Counted from the stretch's first letter, positions 50,247 to 60,126 are shown. The stretch is DNA of 64,000 nucleotides from Flagellimonas eckloniae (GCF_001413955.1 NZ_LCTZ01000002.1:2342501-2406500), one strand, 5' to 3'. Program-made: numbers and translations. The notes: a model not told the origin generated them from the letters alone.

Positions 50247-51377
50247 ATGGATATCATGTGTACCCTCATAGGTAATCACACTTTCCAAATTCATCATATG
50301 ACGCATGATACTATACTCACCGGTAATTCCCATTCCACCCAAAACCTGTCGCGCTTCGCGGGCAATCTTGATTGCCATATCCACATTGTTTCGTTTGGCC
50401 ATAGAGATTTGGGCAGTTGTAGCTCTCCCTTCATTTTTAAGCTGTCCCAATCGGAATGCCAACAATTGCGCTTTGGTGATTTCTGTAATCATTTCGGCCA
50501 ACTTTTTTTGCTGTAATTGGGTAGCCGCAATGGGTTTTCCAAATTGGATTCGTTCCTTGGCATAGCGCAAGGCCGTATCATAACAATCCATAGCAGCGCC
50601 AATGGCTCCCCAAGCAATCCCGTAACGAGCTGAATCCAAACAACCCAGTGGAGCTCCCAATCCAGATTTATTGGGCAATAAATTTTCCTTGGGCACTTTT
50701 ACATTATCAAAAATAAGTTCCCCTGTCGCAGAGGCACGCAAAGACCATTTGTTATGGGTTTCAGGGGTTGAAAAACCTTCCATGCCACGTTCCACGATAA
50801 GGCCGTGGATTCTTCCATCTTCATTTTTTGCCCAGACTACGGCAACATCTGCAAAAGGTGAATTGGAAATCCAAAGTTTAGCTCCATTTAATAGAAAATG
50901 GTCTCCCATGTCTTTGTATTTGGTTTCCATTCCACTAGGGTTAGAACCATGATTGGGTTCCGTAAGTCCAAAACAGCCCATCCACTCTCCAGTTGCGAGT
51001 TTTGGCAGGTATTTTTTTCGTTGTTCCTCCGTTCCGTAAGCAAAAATGGGATACATGACCAAAGAAGATTGCACCGAAGCCGTAGAACGTACTCCACTAT
51101 CCCCTCTCTCAATTTCCTGCATAATCAACCCATAGCTGATTTGGTCAAGCCCGGCTCCACCATATTCCTCAGGAATGTAAGGTCCGAAAGCGCCAATCTC
51201 TGCCAATCCCCCAATAATTTGATCGGGAAACTCTGCTTTTTGGGCATACTCTTCTATAATAGGTGAAATATCCCGCCTCACCCATTGACGGGCTGCATCG
51301 CGCACCAATTTATGCTCTTCAGAAAGTAAATCATCAAGATTGTAGTAATCAGGAGCTTCAAACAAATCTGGTTTCAT
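50199..51377 (-). CDS. Acyl-CoA dehydrogenase, glutaryl-CoA dehydrogenase type
   Basis: This 392-residue FAD enzyme most likely oxidises and decarboxylates glutaryl-CoA to crotonyl-CoA in lysine and tryptophan breakdown. Seen are YGLIMQEIERGDSGVRSTAS, CFGLTEPNHGSNPSGMETKY (FAD/substrate), KLWISNSPFADVAVVWAKNE, SARYGIAWGAIGAAMDCYDT and the catalytic Glu (~371) in [18 protein letters not shown]. These favour the glutaryl-CoA branch of the family. It is monocistronic and convergent with dnaE2. Confidence 0.86.
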   Translation of the reverse strand: MKPDLFEAPDYYNLDDLLSEEHKLVRDAARQWVRRDISPIIEEYAQKAEFPDQIIGGLAEIGAFGPYIPEEYGGAGLDQISYGLIMQEIERGDSGVRSTASVQSSLVMYPIFAYGTEEQRKKYLPKLATGEWMGCFGLTEPNHGSNPSGMETKYKDMGDHFLLNGAKLWISNSPFADVAVVWAKNEDGRIHGLIVERGMEGFSTPETHNKWSLRASATGELIFDNVKVPKENLLPNKSGLGAPLGCLDSARYGIAWGAIGAAMDCYDTALRYAKERIQFGKPIAATQLQQKKLAEMITEITKAQLLAFRLGQLKNEGRATTAQISMAKRNNVDMAIKIAREARQVLGGMGITGEYSIMRHMMNLESVITYEGTHDIHLLITGADITGHPAFK

Positions 51378-51432
51378 TCAAAAAAATTTGTTTAAAGATA
51401 CTAATGAAATGTAACAATGTAATCGCATATTG

Positions 51433-52143
51433 TTACATTTTTAAATAGAACGCTTTGGTAAGGTTGATATATTCATCAGTGTACTGATGACGCTCCAACT
51501 CGATTATTAATTCATTCGTTTTAACGTGCTCACTTGAAAAGCTAAATTCCAATAAGCTGCGTTTTACCTCTGTGCTCGGATTCCCCTTGACCCTTGTAAT
51601 TCGATTTGGAAAAAGACCCTGCTTTTGAGCTAAAGCAACAAAGTTGCTTTCCTCTTTAAATGGAAGGATTACAGAGAATATTCCGGTTTCGGAAAGTAAC
51701 TTTGAAACACCCTCTAAAAGTTCGTGAAAAGGTAACGAACTTGTTTGACGCGCTTTGTCTCTTGAACTGTCTCCGCTTGTAACTTTCTCAGCGTAAAAAG
51801 GCGGGTTGGAAACTATCAAATCGTAGGTGTCTTCAATTTCATCTGTGAATTCATCCAACCCTGCATGATAACAAAACAATCGGTCTGCCCAGGGCGTAGC
51901 TTCAAAATTTTCAACACATTGTTCGTATGCATTCTCATCCAATTCAATGGCATCGATTACCTCCGCATTGGAACGTTGCGCCAATTGTAAGGCAATTATC
52001 CCAGTTCCTGAACCAATGTCTAAAATGGAGTCAGGCTCCGAAACCAAAGATGTCCAAGCTCCAAGTAACACGCCGTCCGTGCCAATTTGCATGGCACAGC
52101 GATCCTGACTAATAGTAAATTCTTTGAATTGAAATGGTTTCAT
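51433..52143 (-). CDS. trmN6: tRNA1(Val) (adenine-37-N6)-methyltransferase
   Basis: This 236-residue SAM-dependent enzyme of the TrmN6/YfiC family methylates N6 of adenine 37 in valine tRNA. Motifs: FTISQDRCAMQIGTDGVLLG, SAM-binding ILDIGSGTGIIALQLAQRSN near residue 40, acidic VIDAIELDENAYEQ, and catalytic LIVSNPPFYAEKV near residue 112, then FSVILPFKEES. Length fits. It stands alone between a dehydrogenase gene and a lipoprotein gene. Confidence 0.85.
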   Translation of the reverse strand: MKPFQFKEFTISQDRCAMQIGTDGVLLGAWTSLVSEPDSILDIGSGTGIIALQLAQRSNAEVIDAIELDENAYEQCVENFEATPWADRLFCYHAGLDEFTDEIEDTYDLIVSNPPFYAEKVTSGDSSRDKARQTSSLPFHELLEGVSKLLSETGIFSVILPFKEESNFVALAQKQGLFPNRITRVKGNPSTEVKRSLLEFSFSSEHVKTNELIIELERHQYTDEYINLTKAFYLKM

Positions 52144-52395
52144 TGCTCCAAATGTAATCGTAAAAACATGTATCCCACAAACTCAATTCATGCTTTTATA
52201 AAGTCAAAACTGTTATCCGTTAGATTAGAAGTCTCCACCTCTTGTATTCCAAGTACATTGGTCGCTTTGAATAATTCGAAACCAAATTTTAAACATAACT
52301 ATGAAAAATCTTTTATGCTGTTGTTGTTATGTTAGAATTATTATCCAACCGGACTCAAAGCGAGTAATATAAATGTTTAATCCTAAATTTAAAAA
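52144..52395. other. Intergenic region, divergent promoters
   Basis: No gene is supported. The region separates trmN6 (minus) from the lipoprotein gene (plus) and is AT-rich. No clear TAnnTTTG element could be placed. Confidence 0.5.
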
Positions 52396-52692
52396 ATGAT
52401 TAAAAAAACAATGAAAACGATGGCTGTCGTATTCGCTGCATCGATGTTATTAACTTCTTGTTATTCTTACACTAGTGTAGTAGGAAATGGAGCCCAGGGA
52501 AACAATAAAACAACAAAATGGAATCACTATCTAATTTCTGGCCTGGCACCTATTGGAGTTTCCGATTCAAAAGCAATGGCTAAAGGTGCCGAAAACTATA
52601 CTGTACACACTAGACAGACCTTTGTGAACGGACTGGTTTCAGCATTGACATTTGGAATTTACGCTCCATCTACAACCACGGTAACAAAATAA
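52396..52692 (+). CDS. Bor-like small lipoprotein
   Basis: This 98-residue protein has a lipoprotein signal peptide (KTMAVVFAASMLLTSCYSYT, Cys near residue 22) and a short conserved body: HYLISGLAPIGVSDSKAMAK, YTVHTRQTFVNGLVSALTFG and IYAPSTTTVTK. This is the Bor-type pattern known from phage lambda and many Bacteroidota genomes. It would sit in the outer membrane. A strong terminator follows. Confidence 0.78.
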   Translation: MIKKTMKTMAVVFAASMLLTSCYSYTSVVGNGAQGNNKTTKWNHYLISGLAPIGVSDSKAMAKGAENYTVHTRQTFVNGLVSALTFGIYAPSTTTVTK

Positions 52693-52700
52693 AATTTAAA

Positions 52701-52734
52701 AAAGGAGAACCTGATACGTATCAGGTTCTCCTTT
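52701..52734 (+). terminator. Perfect 34-bp terminator hairpin
   Basis: AAAGGAGAACCTGATAC is followed by its exact complement GTATCAGGTTCTCCTTT. The A-rich entry and T-rich exit suit termination after the lipoprotein gene. Confidence 0.85.
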
Positions 52735-52744
52735 AATTGATGTA

Positions 52745-52957
52745 ATGAAAAGAGTGCTATTTTATATATCTACAGGAATTGCTATAGTTGTGCTTTTTAA
52801 TATTGCAGATATCTTAATCACCGATCTAAATCGACTCACTGACTATGGATATGGCTATTTGGTTGGAAAAATAATTCTATTGATAACTTCTATTGGAATA
52901 GCAGTATTGACCAGAAAACGCAAAAATGAAAAACATTCTTTACAACAAAAACCATAG
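52745..52957 (+). CDS. Small membrane protein
   Basis: This 70-residue protein has two hydrophobic segments (VLFYISTGIAIVVLFNIADI and YLVGKIILLITSIGIAVL) and a basic tail (TRKRKNEKHSLQQK). It starts 10 bases after the terminator. Not a recognised family. Confidence 0.55.
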   Translation: MKRVLFYISTGIAIVVLFNIADILITDLNRLTDYGYGYLVGKIILLITSIGIAVLTRKRKNEKHSLQQKP

Positions 52958-53014
52958 GCAATAACCCAGTATCTACATCCATGGATGAAATAGTAAAAAA
53001 CAAAGGCTAATTTT

Positions 53015-53542
53015 CTAGGTAAGATATAATTCCACCAACCCTTCTGGTGTCTTTACATGAATCTGTTTGTTCTGGCGATCCACCTTTTTGATAATGTCAT
53101 CGGTAATTGGAATCAATAGTTCTTTCCCATCCTTTTCAGCTTCAAAAAGTTCTTGGGAGGCACTGTCGTTTACTGCTTTGATGATTCCAATATCCCCATG
53201 GACCTCATCCATAAGAGTAAACCCAATGACTTCATGAAAATAAAATTTGTCTCCTGTTAACGGTGGGAGCATCTCAAGTGGCAAGTACAATTCCGCTCCA
53301 ATCATTTTATCTGCGGTAGGTTCATCTTTTACTTCTTCAAAATCAATACGAAGCAATGCAGATTTATGTAATCGGCAACGGTCAATAAAAAATGGAATCA
53401 GATTGTTCCCAATTGAAACAAATACTGATTCCATGTTTTCGTAAATATCGGGTTCATCGGTGTCTAATTTTACCAATAATTCACCCTTAAAACTATATTT
53501 TGAAACGACTTTGCCCAGGTAGAAGCAATCTTCCTTGCGCAT
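53015..53542 (-). CDS. rimM: 16S rRNA processing protein RimM
   Basis: This 175-residue protein helps mature the 30S subunit and binds S19. N-terminal FYLGKVVSKYSFKGELLVKL and LPLEMLPPLTGDKFYFHEVI, then the PRC-barrel part DEVHGDIGIIKAVNDSASQE, LFEAEKDGKELLIPITDDII and VDRQNKQIHVKTPEGLVELY are typical. It follows rpsP by 11 bases, the common rpsP-rimM order. Confidence 0.93.
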   Translation of the reverse strand: MRKEDCFYLGKVVSKYSFKGELLVKLDTDEPDIYENMESVFVSIGNNLIPFFIDRCRLHKSALLRIDFEEVKDEPTADKMIGAELYLPLEMLPPLTGDKFYFHEVIGFTLMDEVHGDIGIIKAVNDSASQELFEAEKDGKELLIPITDDIIKKVDRQNKQIHVKTPEGLVELYLT

Positions 53543-53553
53543 CGTCTGAGTAT

Positions 53554-54195
53554 TTACTCTTCTTCTTTGCTAGCTTCGGCCTCTTCAGCAGGAGCAGCTT
53601 CCTCAGCTTTAGCTTCCGGCTTAGCAGCTTCTTCTTTAGCTGGTTCTTCAACCGCTGGAGCCTCTTCTGTAGTTTCAGCTACATCTTCTGAAGGAGCGGC
53701 TTCCTCAATAACAGGCGCACTTTCTTCAATCACTTCTTCTTCTACTTCTGGCAATGCAGCAGCAGCTCTTTTGTCGCTAACTTCTTTTTCAGCTTCCAAT
53801 GCTTTTGCTTTGGCCTCAGCTTTTGCTTTATCCAAACCACCAACTTTAGCAGCTACAGCTTTTTCTTTTTCTTCAACCCAGGCTTTGAACTTCTCCTCTG
53901 CTTGTTCTTCGGTTAAAGCTCCTTTGCGAACCCCACCTAATAAATGGTGCTTCATCATAACACCTTTATAAGATAAAATAGCTCTTGCAGTATCGGTAGG
54001 CTGTGCTCCATTGCTCAACCATTTCACAGATCCATCAATATCTAAATTAATAGTGGCTGGATTTGTATTAGGATTGTATGTTCCTAATTTCTCCAAAAAT
54101 TTACCATCTCTTTTTGCTCTGGAATCTGCAGCAACCACCCAATAGAATGGTTTACCTTTTTTACCGTGTCTTTGTAGTCTAATCTTTACTGGCAT
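53554..54195 (-). CDS. rpsP: 30S ribosomal protein S16 with long acidic C-terminal extension
   Basis: The first ~80 residues are S16: [61 protein letters not shown] typical S16 ends near 80-90 residues; here 213 are encoded, the rest rich in Ala, Glu and Lys ([20 protein letters not shown]). Such extensions occur in Bacteroidota S16 proteins. It is expressed from the promoter at 54267-54296 and followed by rimM. Confidence 0.94.
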   Translation of the reverse strand: MPVKIRLQRHGKKGKPFYWVVAADSRAKRDGKFLEKLGTYNPNTNPATINLDIDGSVKWLSNGAQPTDTARAILSYKGVMMKHHLLGGVRKGALTEEQAEEKFKAWVEEKEKAVAAKVGGLDKAKAEAKAKALEAEKEVSDKRAAAALPEVEEEVIEESAPVIEEAAPSEDVAETTEEAPAVEEPAKEEAAKPEAKAEEAAPAEEAEASKEEE

Positions 54196-54266
54196 ATCAC
54201 ATTAATTTGTAGGGTGCCCGACCCTGATTATTAATTCTTTTTTTTCGCTTTCTACTTAAGCGGGTG

Positions 54267-54296
54267 CAAATATAATTCAATTCCCTTAACAGTCAA
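54267..54296 (-). promoter_or_regulatory. Promoter of rpsP-rimM
   Basis: On the minus strand TTG (54296-54294) is followed after 19 bases by TATATTTG (54274-54267), an ideal Bacteroidota -33/-7 pair. Transcription would begin near 54260, about 65 bases before the rpsP ATG. Confidence 0.72.
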
Positions 54297-54359
54297 TATG
54301 TTTTGTGTTTTTTATTGGTTGATAAATCTTTACAACTCTTTTTTCTGAAACCTCTCTTC

Positions 54360-54389
54360 TTGCTTATTTTTATTCATTACTATTTTTTG
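54360..54389 (+). promoter_or_regulatory. Putative dnaE promoter
   Basis: TTG at 54360-54362 and TATTTTTTG at 54381-54389 are 18 bases apart. The -7 element has one T more than the TAnnTTTG consensus, and the leader would be only ~10 bases, so the call is weak. Confidence 0.3.
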
Positions 54390-54405
54390 ACTGATAAAGA
54401 GATTT

Positions 54406-57400
54406 ATGTACCTAATCTTCGATACTGAAACCACAGGCTTGCCCAAGAGATGGAACGCGCCAATCACTGATACGGATAATTGGCCCCGATGCATACAGAT
54501 TGCATGGCAGCTACATGATGAATTGGGCAATTTAGTGGAGCATCAGGATATGTTGATACAACCAGATGGTTTTAATATTCCCTATGAAGCGGAACAAATA
54601 CATGGTATTTCCACAGCTTTGGCAGAGGAAGATGGAGTGCCCTTAAGTGAAGCCTTGGAACTTTTTAATGATGCGCTTTCCAAAGCAAAATTTGTTGTGG
54701 GACAAAATGTGGATTTTGATGTCAATATCATGGGATGCGAATTCCATCGTTTGGGTGTTGAAAACTCTCTGGCCGAACTTCCAGTTTTAGATACTTGTAC
54801 CGAGGCTACGGCCGAACTTTGCAGAATTCCTGGAGGTCGTGGGGGAAAGTTCAAATTACCCACGCTTACCGAATTGCATGAATACCTTTTTGGGGAACCT
54901 TTTGCAGAAGCACATAATGCCACTGCAGATGTGGAAGCTACCACTAGATGCTTTTTAGAACTTGTTCGAAAAAAGCATTTCTCTATCAGCGAGCTGGATG
55001 TTCAACCTGATTATTTTGAACATTTCTCAGAAGCCAATCCACAGACCATTGAGCTTATTGGATTAAAGCACATCAATCTTAAAAAAGCATCCAAAGCTAT
55101 TTCAGATGCCCTTTGGGCAGAAGATACTGGTGAAATCTCAGAGGCAGAAATCAACGAAAATGTTGAAAGCCTAGCAGATGCATCTTTTGCTCATTTACAC
55201 AACCATTCCCAATTTTCGGTGCTTCAGTCCACCATAAACATTAAAGATTTAGTAAAATCAACCGCTAAAAATGGAATGTCCGCTGTTGCCCTAACAGATC
55301 ATGCCAATATGATGGGCGCTTTTCATTTTGTAAAAGAAGTAAAAGCCCACAATAAAAATGTAAAAGAGAAAAATGCTGAACTAACCACTAATGGAGAGGT
55401 TCCAACAGAAAAAGAAATTACCCCAATTCTAGGCTGTGAATTTTTTGTTTGCGATGACCACACCAATAAAAATGTAAAAGATTATGGGTATCAGATAGTC
55501 CTACTTGCCAAAAATAAAAATGGCTACCTAAACCTGGCCAAAATGTCTTCCATTGCCTATACGGATGGGTTTTACTATGTGCCCAGAATCGACCGGAAAA
55601 TTATTGAACAATATAAAGAAGATGTAATTGCCCTTACCGGAAATCTTTATGGGGAAGTACCCAACAAAATATTGAATGTAGGTGAAAAGCAGGCGGAAGA
55701 AGCTTTGCTTTGGTGGAAGGAACAGTTTGGCGACGATCTGTACATGGAAATAATGCGCCACGGTCAAGAAGATGAAGACCGGGTAAATCAAGTTTTAGTG
55801 CCATTGGCCAAAAAGCATCAAGTAAAGCTGGTCGCTACCAACAACACCTATTATTGTGATAAAAAAGACGCCGAAGCACACGATATTTTGCTTTGTGTAA
55901 AAGATGGTGAAAAACAAACCACCCCTATAGGCCGAGGCCGGGGGTATCGTTATGGGTTGCCCAATCAAGAATATTATTATAAGTCTTCGGATGAAATGAA
56001 GACCTTGTTCAAAGATATTCCAGAAGCCATTTTAAATGTGCAGGAGATAGTCGACAAGGTGAAGCCCTTTGATTTGGCAAGGGATGTATTACTTCCAAAA
56101 TTTGATATTCCAGAAGAATTCAAAGTACAGGACGATGAAGTTGATGGTGGAAAGCGTGGTGAAAATTCTTATTTAAAACATATCACTTACGAAGGTGCTA
56201 AAAAACGCTATGGTGAAATCACCGAGGAAATCACGGAGCGTATTGATTTTGAGCTAAAAACCATAGAAAATTCTGGATACCCTGGATATTTTCTTATTGT
56301 CGAAGATTTCATCCGAGAAGCTCGAAACATGGATGTGTCCGTAGGACCTGGTAGGGGTTCAGCAGCAGGTTCGGTGGTTGCCTATTGTTTATGGATCACC
56401 AACATTGACCCATTAAAGTATGACCTTCTTTTTGAGCGGTTCCTAAATCCGGATAGGGTATCCATGCCCGATATTGATATTGACTTTGATGATGAAGGCA
56501 GAGGTAGGGTCATGGACTACGTAATCAATAAATATGGCGCCAATCAAGTTGCACAAATTATCACCTACGGTACCATGGCGGCCAAATCTTCCATTAGGGA
56601 TACTGCCCGGGTATTAGATTTGCCCCTTAACGATGCAGATCGTATTGCAAAGCTTATTCCCAACATGTCCAAACTGAACAAAATCTTTGGAGTTGAGGAA
56701 TCAGAACTAAAGAAAAAATTCCGTTCAGACGATTTGGAAAAAGTTCATGAGCTCTTGAATATTTCTGAGGGTGATGATTTAGAAGGGCAAACAGTTAAAA
56801 TGGCTCGCGTGCTTGAGGGGTCACTCAGAAATACTGGAATACATGCTTGTGGGGTCATAATCACTCCAGATGACATTACCAATTTTGTCCCCGTAGCCAC
56901 AGCAAAGGATTCAGACTTGTATGTGACCCAGTTTGATAACTCTGTTGTGGAGAGTGCCGGTCTTCTTAAAATGGATTTCCTTGGATTGAAAACATTGACG
57001 CTGATTAAGGATACAGTGAAAATTGTCAAGGCAAGAACTGGGGTTGAATTGGTCCCAGATGATTTTCCATTGGATGACGAAAAGACATATGAGTTATTCC
57101 AACGTGGGGATACCGTAGGAATATTTCAATATGAATCCCCGGGGATGCAAAAACACATGAAAAACCTGAAACCAACGGTTTTTGATGATCTTATTGCCAT
57201 GAATGCGCTATACCGCCCTGGGCCGATGGAATATATTCCCAGCTTTATTTCGCGTAAACATGGGGATGAAGAGATTACCTATGACCTTCCCGATATGGAG
57301 GAATACCTAAAGGAAACGTATGGAATTACGGTATATCAGGAGCAGGTGATGTTACTTTCGCAAAAGCTTGCGGGCTTTTCGAAGGGTGATGCCGATGTTT

Positions 57401-58791
57401 TGCGAAAAGCAATGGGTAAAAAGATTTTTGCCCTGCTTCAAAAATTGAAACCACAGTTTTTGGATGGGGGCGAAAAGAACGGTCATCCAAGGGATGTTCT
57501 AGAAAAGATATGGAAAGATTGGGAAGCCTTTGCATCATATGCTTTCAATAAAAGTCACTCTACCTGCTATGCGTTTATCGCCTACCAAACCGCCTATTTG
57601 AAGGCCCACTACCCTGCTGAATATATGGCAGCGGTATTGTCAAACAATATGAACGACATAAAACAGGTCACCTTCTTTATGGAGGAATGCAAACGTATGG
57701 GGCTGGAAGTACTTGGGCCAGATGTAAATGAGTCCTATTACAAGTTTGCCGTGAATAAGAGTAACGCAGTTCGTTTTGGCATGGGCGCGATTAAGGGTGT
57801 TGGACGTTCTGCGGTAGAAACCATAGTGGAAAATAGAAAAGAAGACGGCCCTTATAAATCGGTATTCGATTTGGCCAAACGCGTAGAACTCCGTTCTGCC
57901 AACAAAAAATCTTTTGAAAATCTTGCTCTAGCTGGAGGATTCGATTCTTTTGGGGATACTCATAGATCTCAATACTTTCATGATGAGGGAGATGGCATAA
58001 CTTTTCTGGAAAAAGTAATAAAATCGGCAGCAAAATATCAGGAAAACCAAAACTCCTCACAAATGGATATGTTTGGAGGAATGAGCGAGGCGCAAATTGC
58101 CGAACCTGTTGTTCCTCCCTGTGAAGATTGGGGCACTATGGAAAAACTCCGTCGCGAAAAGGAAGTTGTTGGCATCTATATTTCGGGACATCCTTTGGAT
58201 GACTTTAAAAAAGAGATAACTGCATTTTGCAACAGCAGTGTATCTGCCTTTACCAGTTTGGAAAATTATGTGAATAGAGAACTAACGGTTGCGGGTGTGA
58301 TTACAGATGTGCAACACCGAATTTCAAAAAATGGAAAGGGCTGGGGACTTTTTACCTTGGAAGATTATACAGATACTCATGAATTCCGGATTTTTGGGGA
58401 GGAATACCTAAAGTTCAGGCATTTTCTAATGATCAATTCCTTTGTTCATGTAAAAGCTTTTGTTCGTGAAGGTTGGGTAAATCGGGATACGGGTAAAAAA
58501 GGTGACCCAAGATTACAGTTCAATGATTTTAAACAGCTTCAAGACGTAATGGACGCCTATGCCAAAAAATTGACCATCAAATTGGACATTGCCCGTTTAC
58601 AAGAAAAACGCATTCAAACTTTAAAGGATACATTACGGTCATACAAAGGTGACCATCCGCTCAATTTTATTGTGTATGAAATGCAGGATGAAATAAAATT
58701 AAATCTATCCAGTAGAAAGCAAAAGGTGAAAATAAACAGTGAACTTCTTTCTGCACTGGAAGAGAATGAGATACACTACAAATTGAACTAA
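54406..58791 (+). CDS. dnaE: DNA polymerase III alpha with fused N-terminal exonuclease
   Basis: This 1461-residue protein is the replicative polymerase. Residues 1-~180 are a DnaQ/PolC-like DEDDh exonuclease (YLIFDTETTGLPKRW with Asp6 and Glu8, VGQNVDFDVNIMGCEFHRLG, AHNATADVEATTRCFLEL). A PHP domain follows (AHLHNHSQFSVLQSTINIKD near residue 262), then the polymerase core with VGPGRGSAAGSVVAYCLWIT and MPDIDIDFDDEGRG at 687-700, FNKSHSTCYAFIAYQTAYLK, and a C-terminal OB-fold (LTVAGVITDVQHRISKNGKG). Fusion of proofreading and polymerase in one chain is seen in this phylum. It is divergent from rpsP. Confidence 0.95.
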   Translation: MYLIFDTETTGLPKRWNAPITDTDNWPRCIQIAWQLHDELGNLVEHQDMLIQPDGFNIPYEAEQIHGISTALAEEDGVPLSEALELFNDALSKAKFVVGQNVDFDVNIMGCEFHRLGVENSLAELPVLDTCTEATAELCRIPGGRGGKFKLPTLTELHEYLFGEPFAEAHNATADVEATTRCFLELVRKKHFSISELDVQPDYFEHFSEANPQTIELIGLKHINLKKASKAISDALWAEDTGEISEAEINENVESLADASFAHLHNHSQFSVLQSTINIKDLVKSTAKNGMSAVALTDHANMMGAFHFVKEVKAHNKNVKEKNAELTTNGEVPTEKEITPILGCEFFVCDDHTNKNVKDYGYQIVLLAKNKNGYLNLAKMSSIAYTDGFYYVPRIDRKIIEQYKEDVIALTGNLYGEVPNKILNVGEKQAEEALLWWKEQFGDDLYMEIMRHGQEDEDRVNQVLVPLAKKHQVKLVATNNTYYCDKKDAEAHDILLCVKDGEKQTTPIGRGRGYRYGLPNQEYYYKSSDEMKTLFKDIPEAILNVQEIVDKVKPFDLARDVLLPKFDIPEEFKVQDDEVDGGKRGENSYLKHITYEGAKKRYGEITEEITERIDFELKTIENSGYPGYFLIVEDFIREARNMDVSVGPGRGSAAGSVVAYCLWITNIDPLKYDLLFERFLNPDRVSMPDIDIDFDDEGRGRVMDYVINKYGANQVAQIITYGTMAAKSSIRDTARVLDLPLNDADRIAKLIPNMSKLNKIFGVEESELKKKFRSDDLEKVHELLNISEGDDLEGQTVKMARVLEGSLRNTGIHACGVIITPDDITNFVPVATAKDSDLYVTQFDNSVVESAGLLKMDFLGLKTLTLIKDTVKIVKARTGVELVPDDFPLDDEKTYELFQRGDTVGIFQYESPGMQKHMKNLKPTVFDDLIAMNALYRPGPMEYIPSFISRKHGDEEITYDLPDMEEYLKETYGITVYQEQVMLLSQKLAGFSKGDADVLRKAMGKKIFALLQKLKPQFLDGGEKNGHPRDVLEKIWKDWEAFASYAFNKSHSTCYAFIAYQTAYLKAHYPAEYMAAVLSNNMNDIKQVTFFMEECKRMGLEVLGPDVNESYYKFAVNKSNAVRFGMGAIKGVGRSAVETIVENRKEDGPYKSVFDLAKRVELRSANKKSFENLALAGGFDSFGDTHRSQYFHDEGDGITFLEKVIKSAAKYQENQNSSQMDMFGGMSEAQIAEPVVPPCEDWGTMEKLRREKEVVGIYISGHPLDDFKKEITAFCNSSVSAFTSLENYVNRELTVAGVITDVQHRISKNGKGWGLFTLEDYTDTHEFRIFGEEYLKFRHFLMINSFVHVKAFVREGWVNRDTGKKGDPRLQFNDFKQLQDVMDAYAKKLTIKLDIARLQEKRIQTLKDTLRSYKGDHPLNFIVYEMQDEIKLNLSSRKQKVKINSELLSALEENEIHYKLN

Positions 58792-58805
58792 ACTTTGATA
58801 AGTTT

Positions 58806-60032
58806 ATGGATACCCATCAATCAACTATTTTAAAGAGTTTTTTGATTGGTGCTGGACTTTTTTTTGTTGCATTAGCCATTTACAATTGTAAAAACCCAGA
58901 GATAGCTTCTGATTATCTAATTATTGAACCTATCGCCATTCATGAAAATGGAAAAGCTTTTGCAGGTTCTACCAGTTGCATCCCTTGTCATACCGATATC
59001 TATAATTCGCATATAGGCACTGCACATTTCAAAACCTCGGCTCTTGCAGATTCTTCAAAAATCAAAGGTAATTTTGAATTCGGGAAAAATACATTCACGC
59101 TAAACGACCGTGTATTGTTTACGATGATGGCAACAGATTCAGGATTTTATCAACGAGCTAATTTCATCCACAACGAACTGGAATTATTTAATCTACAAGT
59201 AGATATTGTTGTTGGGTCTGGCACAAAAGGGCAATCCTATTTAAGTTGGGAAGAAGATGCGCTTTTTCAATTACAAACCTCTTATTTTACACCAACTGAC
59301 CGTTGGACCAGTAGCCCGGGGCTAAAAGAACTTATTTCACCACGACCAGTTATTGCGCGCTGCTTTGAGTGCCACTCCACCTATGCAAAAAACACAACTC
59401 CAGACAAAAAGGGAAATCATTTTGATAAAAGTCAAATTATTTACGGGATAGATTGCGAACGCTGTCATGGAGCTTCAGCAAAACACGTTGGGTATCACAT
59501 AAAAAACCCCGATGCCAAAGTTTCTAAATACGTTATAAAACATTCAGCACTGTCAAAGCAGCAAAAATTAGATGCATGTGCCTTATGCCACTCTGGAGAC
59601 AGGAAACCAATTCAACCTCCTTTTAGCTTCACAATTGGTGATGATCTAAGCAAATTCTCAACATCTGAAACCAAAGAAAATAACATCTCATTGGATGTGC
59701 ATGGCAACCAATATGGCTTATTAACGGCGAGTAAGTGTTTTACAAAATCAAAGAACATGGATTGTACCAGTTGTCATAATCCACATAAAAATCAAAGAAA
59801 TCAAACTTCTACATTCATCCAAAAATGTATACAATGTCACTCCAAGGGTAAAACAGTTTGTATGGCTACCAAGGACGTGCAGCGTATGAAAGATAATAAT
59901 TGTATTTCTTGCCATATGCCCCTAATTTCTTCCAAATCGATGAAAATTCAACTGGACACAATGGAAACTGCCGTAAAAGTTAGAACACATTTAATTTCCA
60001 TTTATCCTGAAGATACAAGTAAACAACCATAG
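58806..60032 (+). CDS. Seven-haem cytochrome c
   Basis: This 408-residue protein has an N-terminal hydrophobic anchor (SFLIGAGLFFVALAIYN) and seven CxxCH haem-binding motifs: CIPCH, CFECH, CERCH, CALCH, CTSCH, CIQCH and CISCH. It is therefore a membrane-anchored or exported multihaem electron carrier or reductase in the NapC/NrfA-related superfamily, exact reaction unknown. It lies 14 bases after dnaE, which is unusual company for a respiratory protein, and upstream of trxA. Confidence 0.82.
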   Translation: MDTHQSTILKSFLIGAGLFFVALAIYNCKNPEIASDYLIIEPIAIHENGKAFAGSTSCIPCHTDIYNSHIGTAHFKTSALADSSKIKGNFEFGKNTFTLNDRVLFTMMATDSGFYQRANFIHNELELFNLQVDIVVGSGTKGQSYLSWEEDALFQLQTSYFTPTDRWTSSPGLKELISPRPVIARCFECHSTYAKNTTPDKKGNHFDKSQIIYGIDCERCHGASAKHVGYHIKNPDAKVSKYVIKHSALSKQQKLDACALCHSGDRKPIQPPFSFTIGDDLSKFSTSETKENNISLDVHGNQYGLLTASKCFTKSKNMDCTSCHNPHKNQRNQTSTFIQKCIQCHSKGKTVCMATKDVQRMKDNNCISCHMPLISSKSMKIQLDTMETAVKVRTHLISIYPEDTSKQP

Positions 60033-60098
60033 AATTGAACAATGACACCATAGGTAAAAGGAATCTAGATACCGTAAGGAAACTGTATGATATTTGAC

Positions 60099-60106
60099 TA
60101 ACTTTG
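60099..60106 (+). promoter_or_regulatory. Putative trxA -7 element TAACTTTG
   Basis: TAACTTTG fits TAnnTTTG and lies 21 bases before the trxA ATG. No good -33 TTG is seen at the normal distance, so the call is moderate. Confidence 0.4.
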
Positions 60107-60126
60107 CGAATAATAAAACAAATAAA

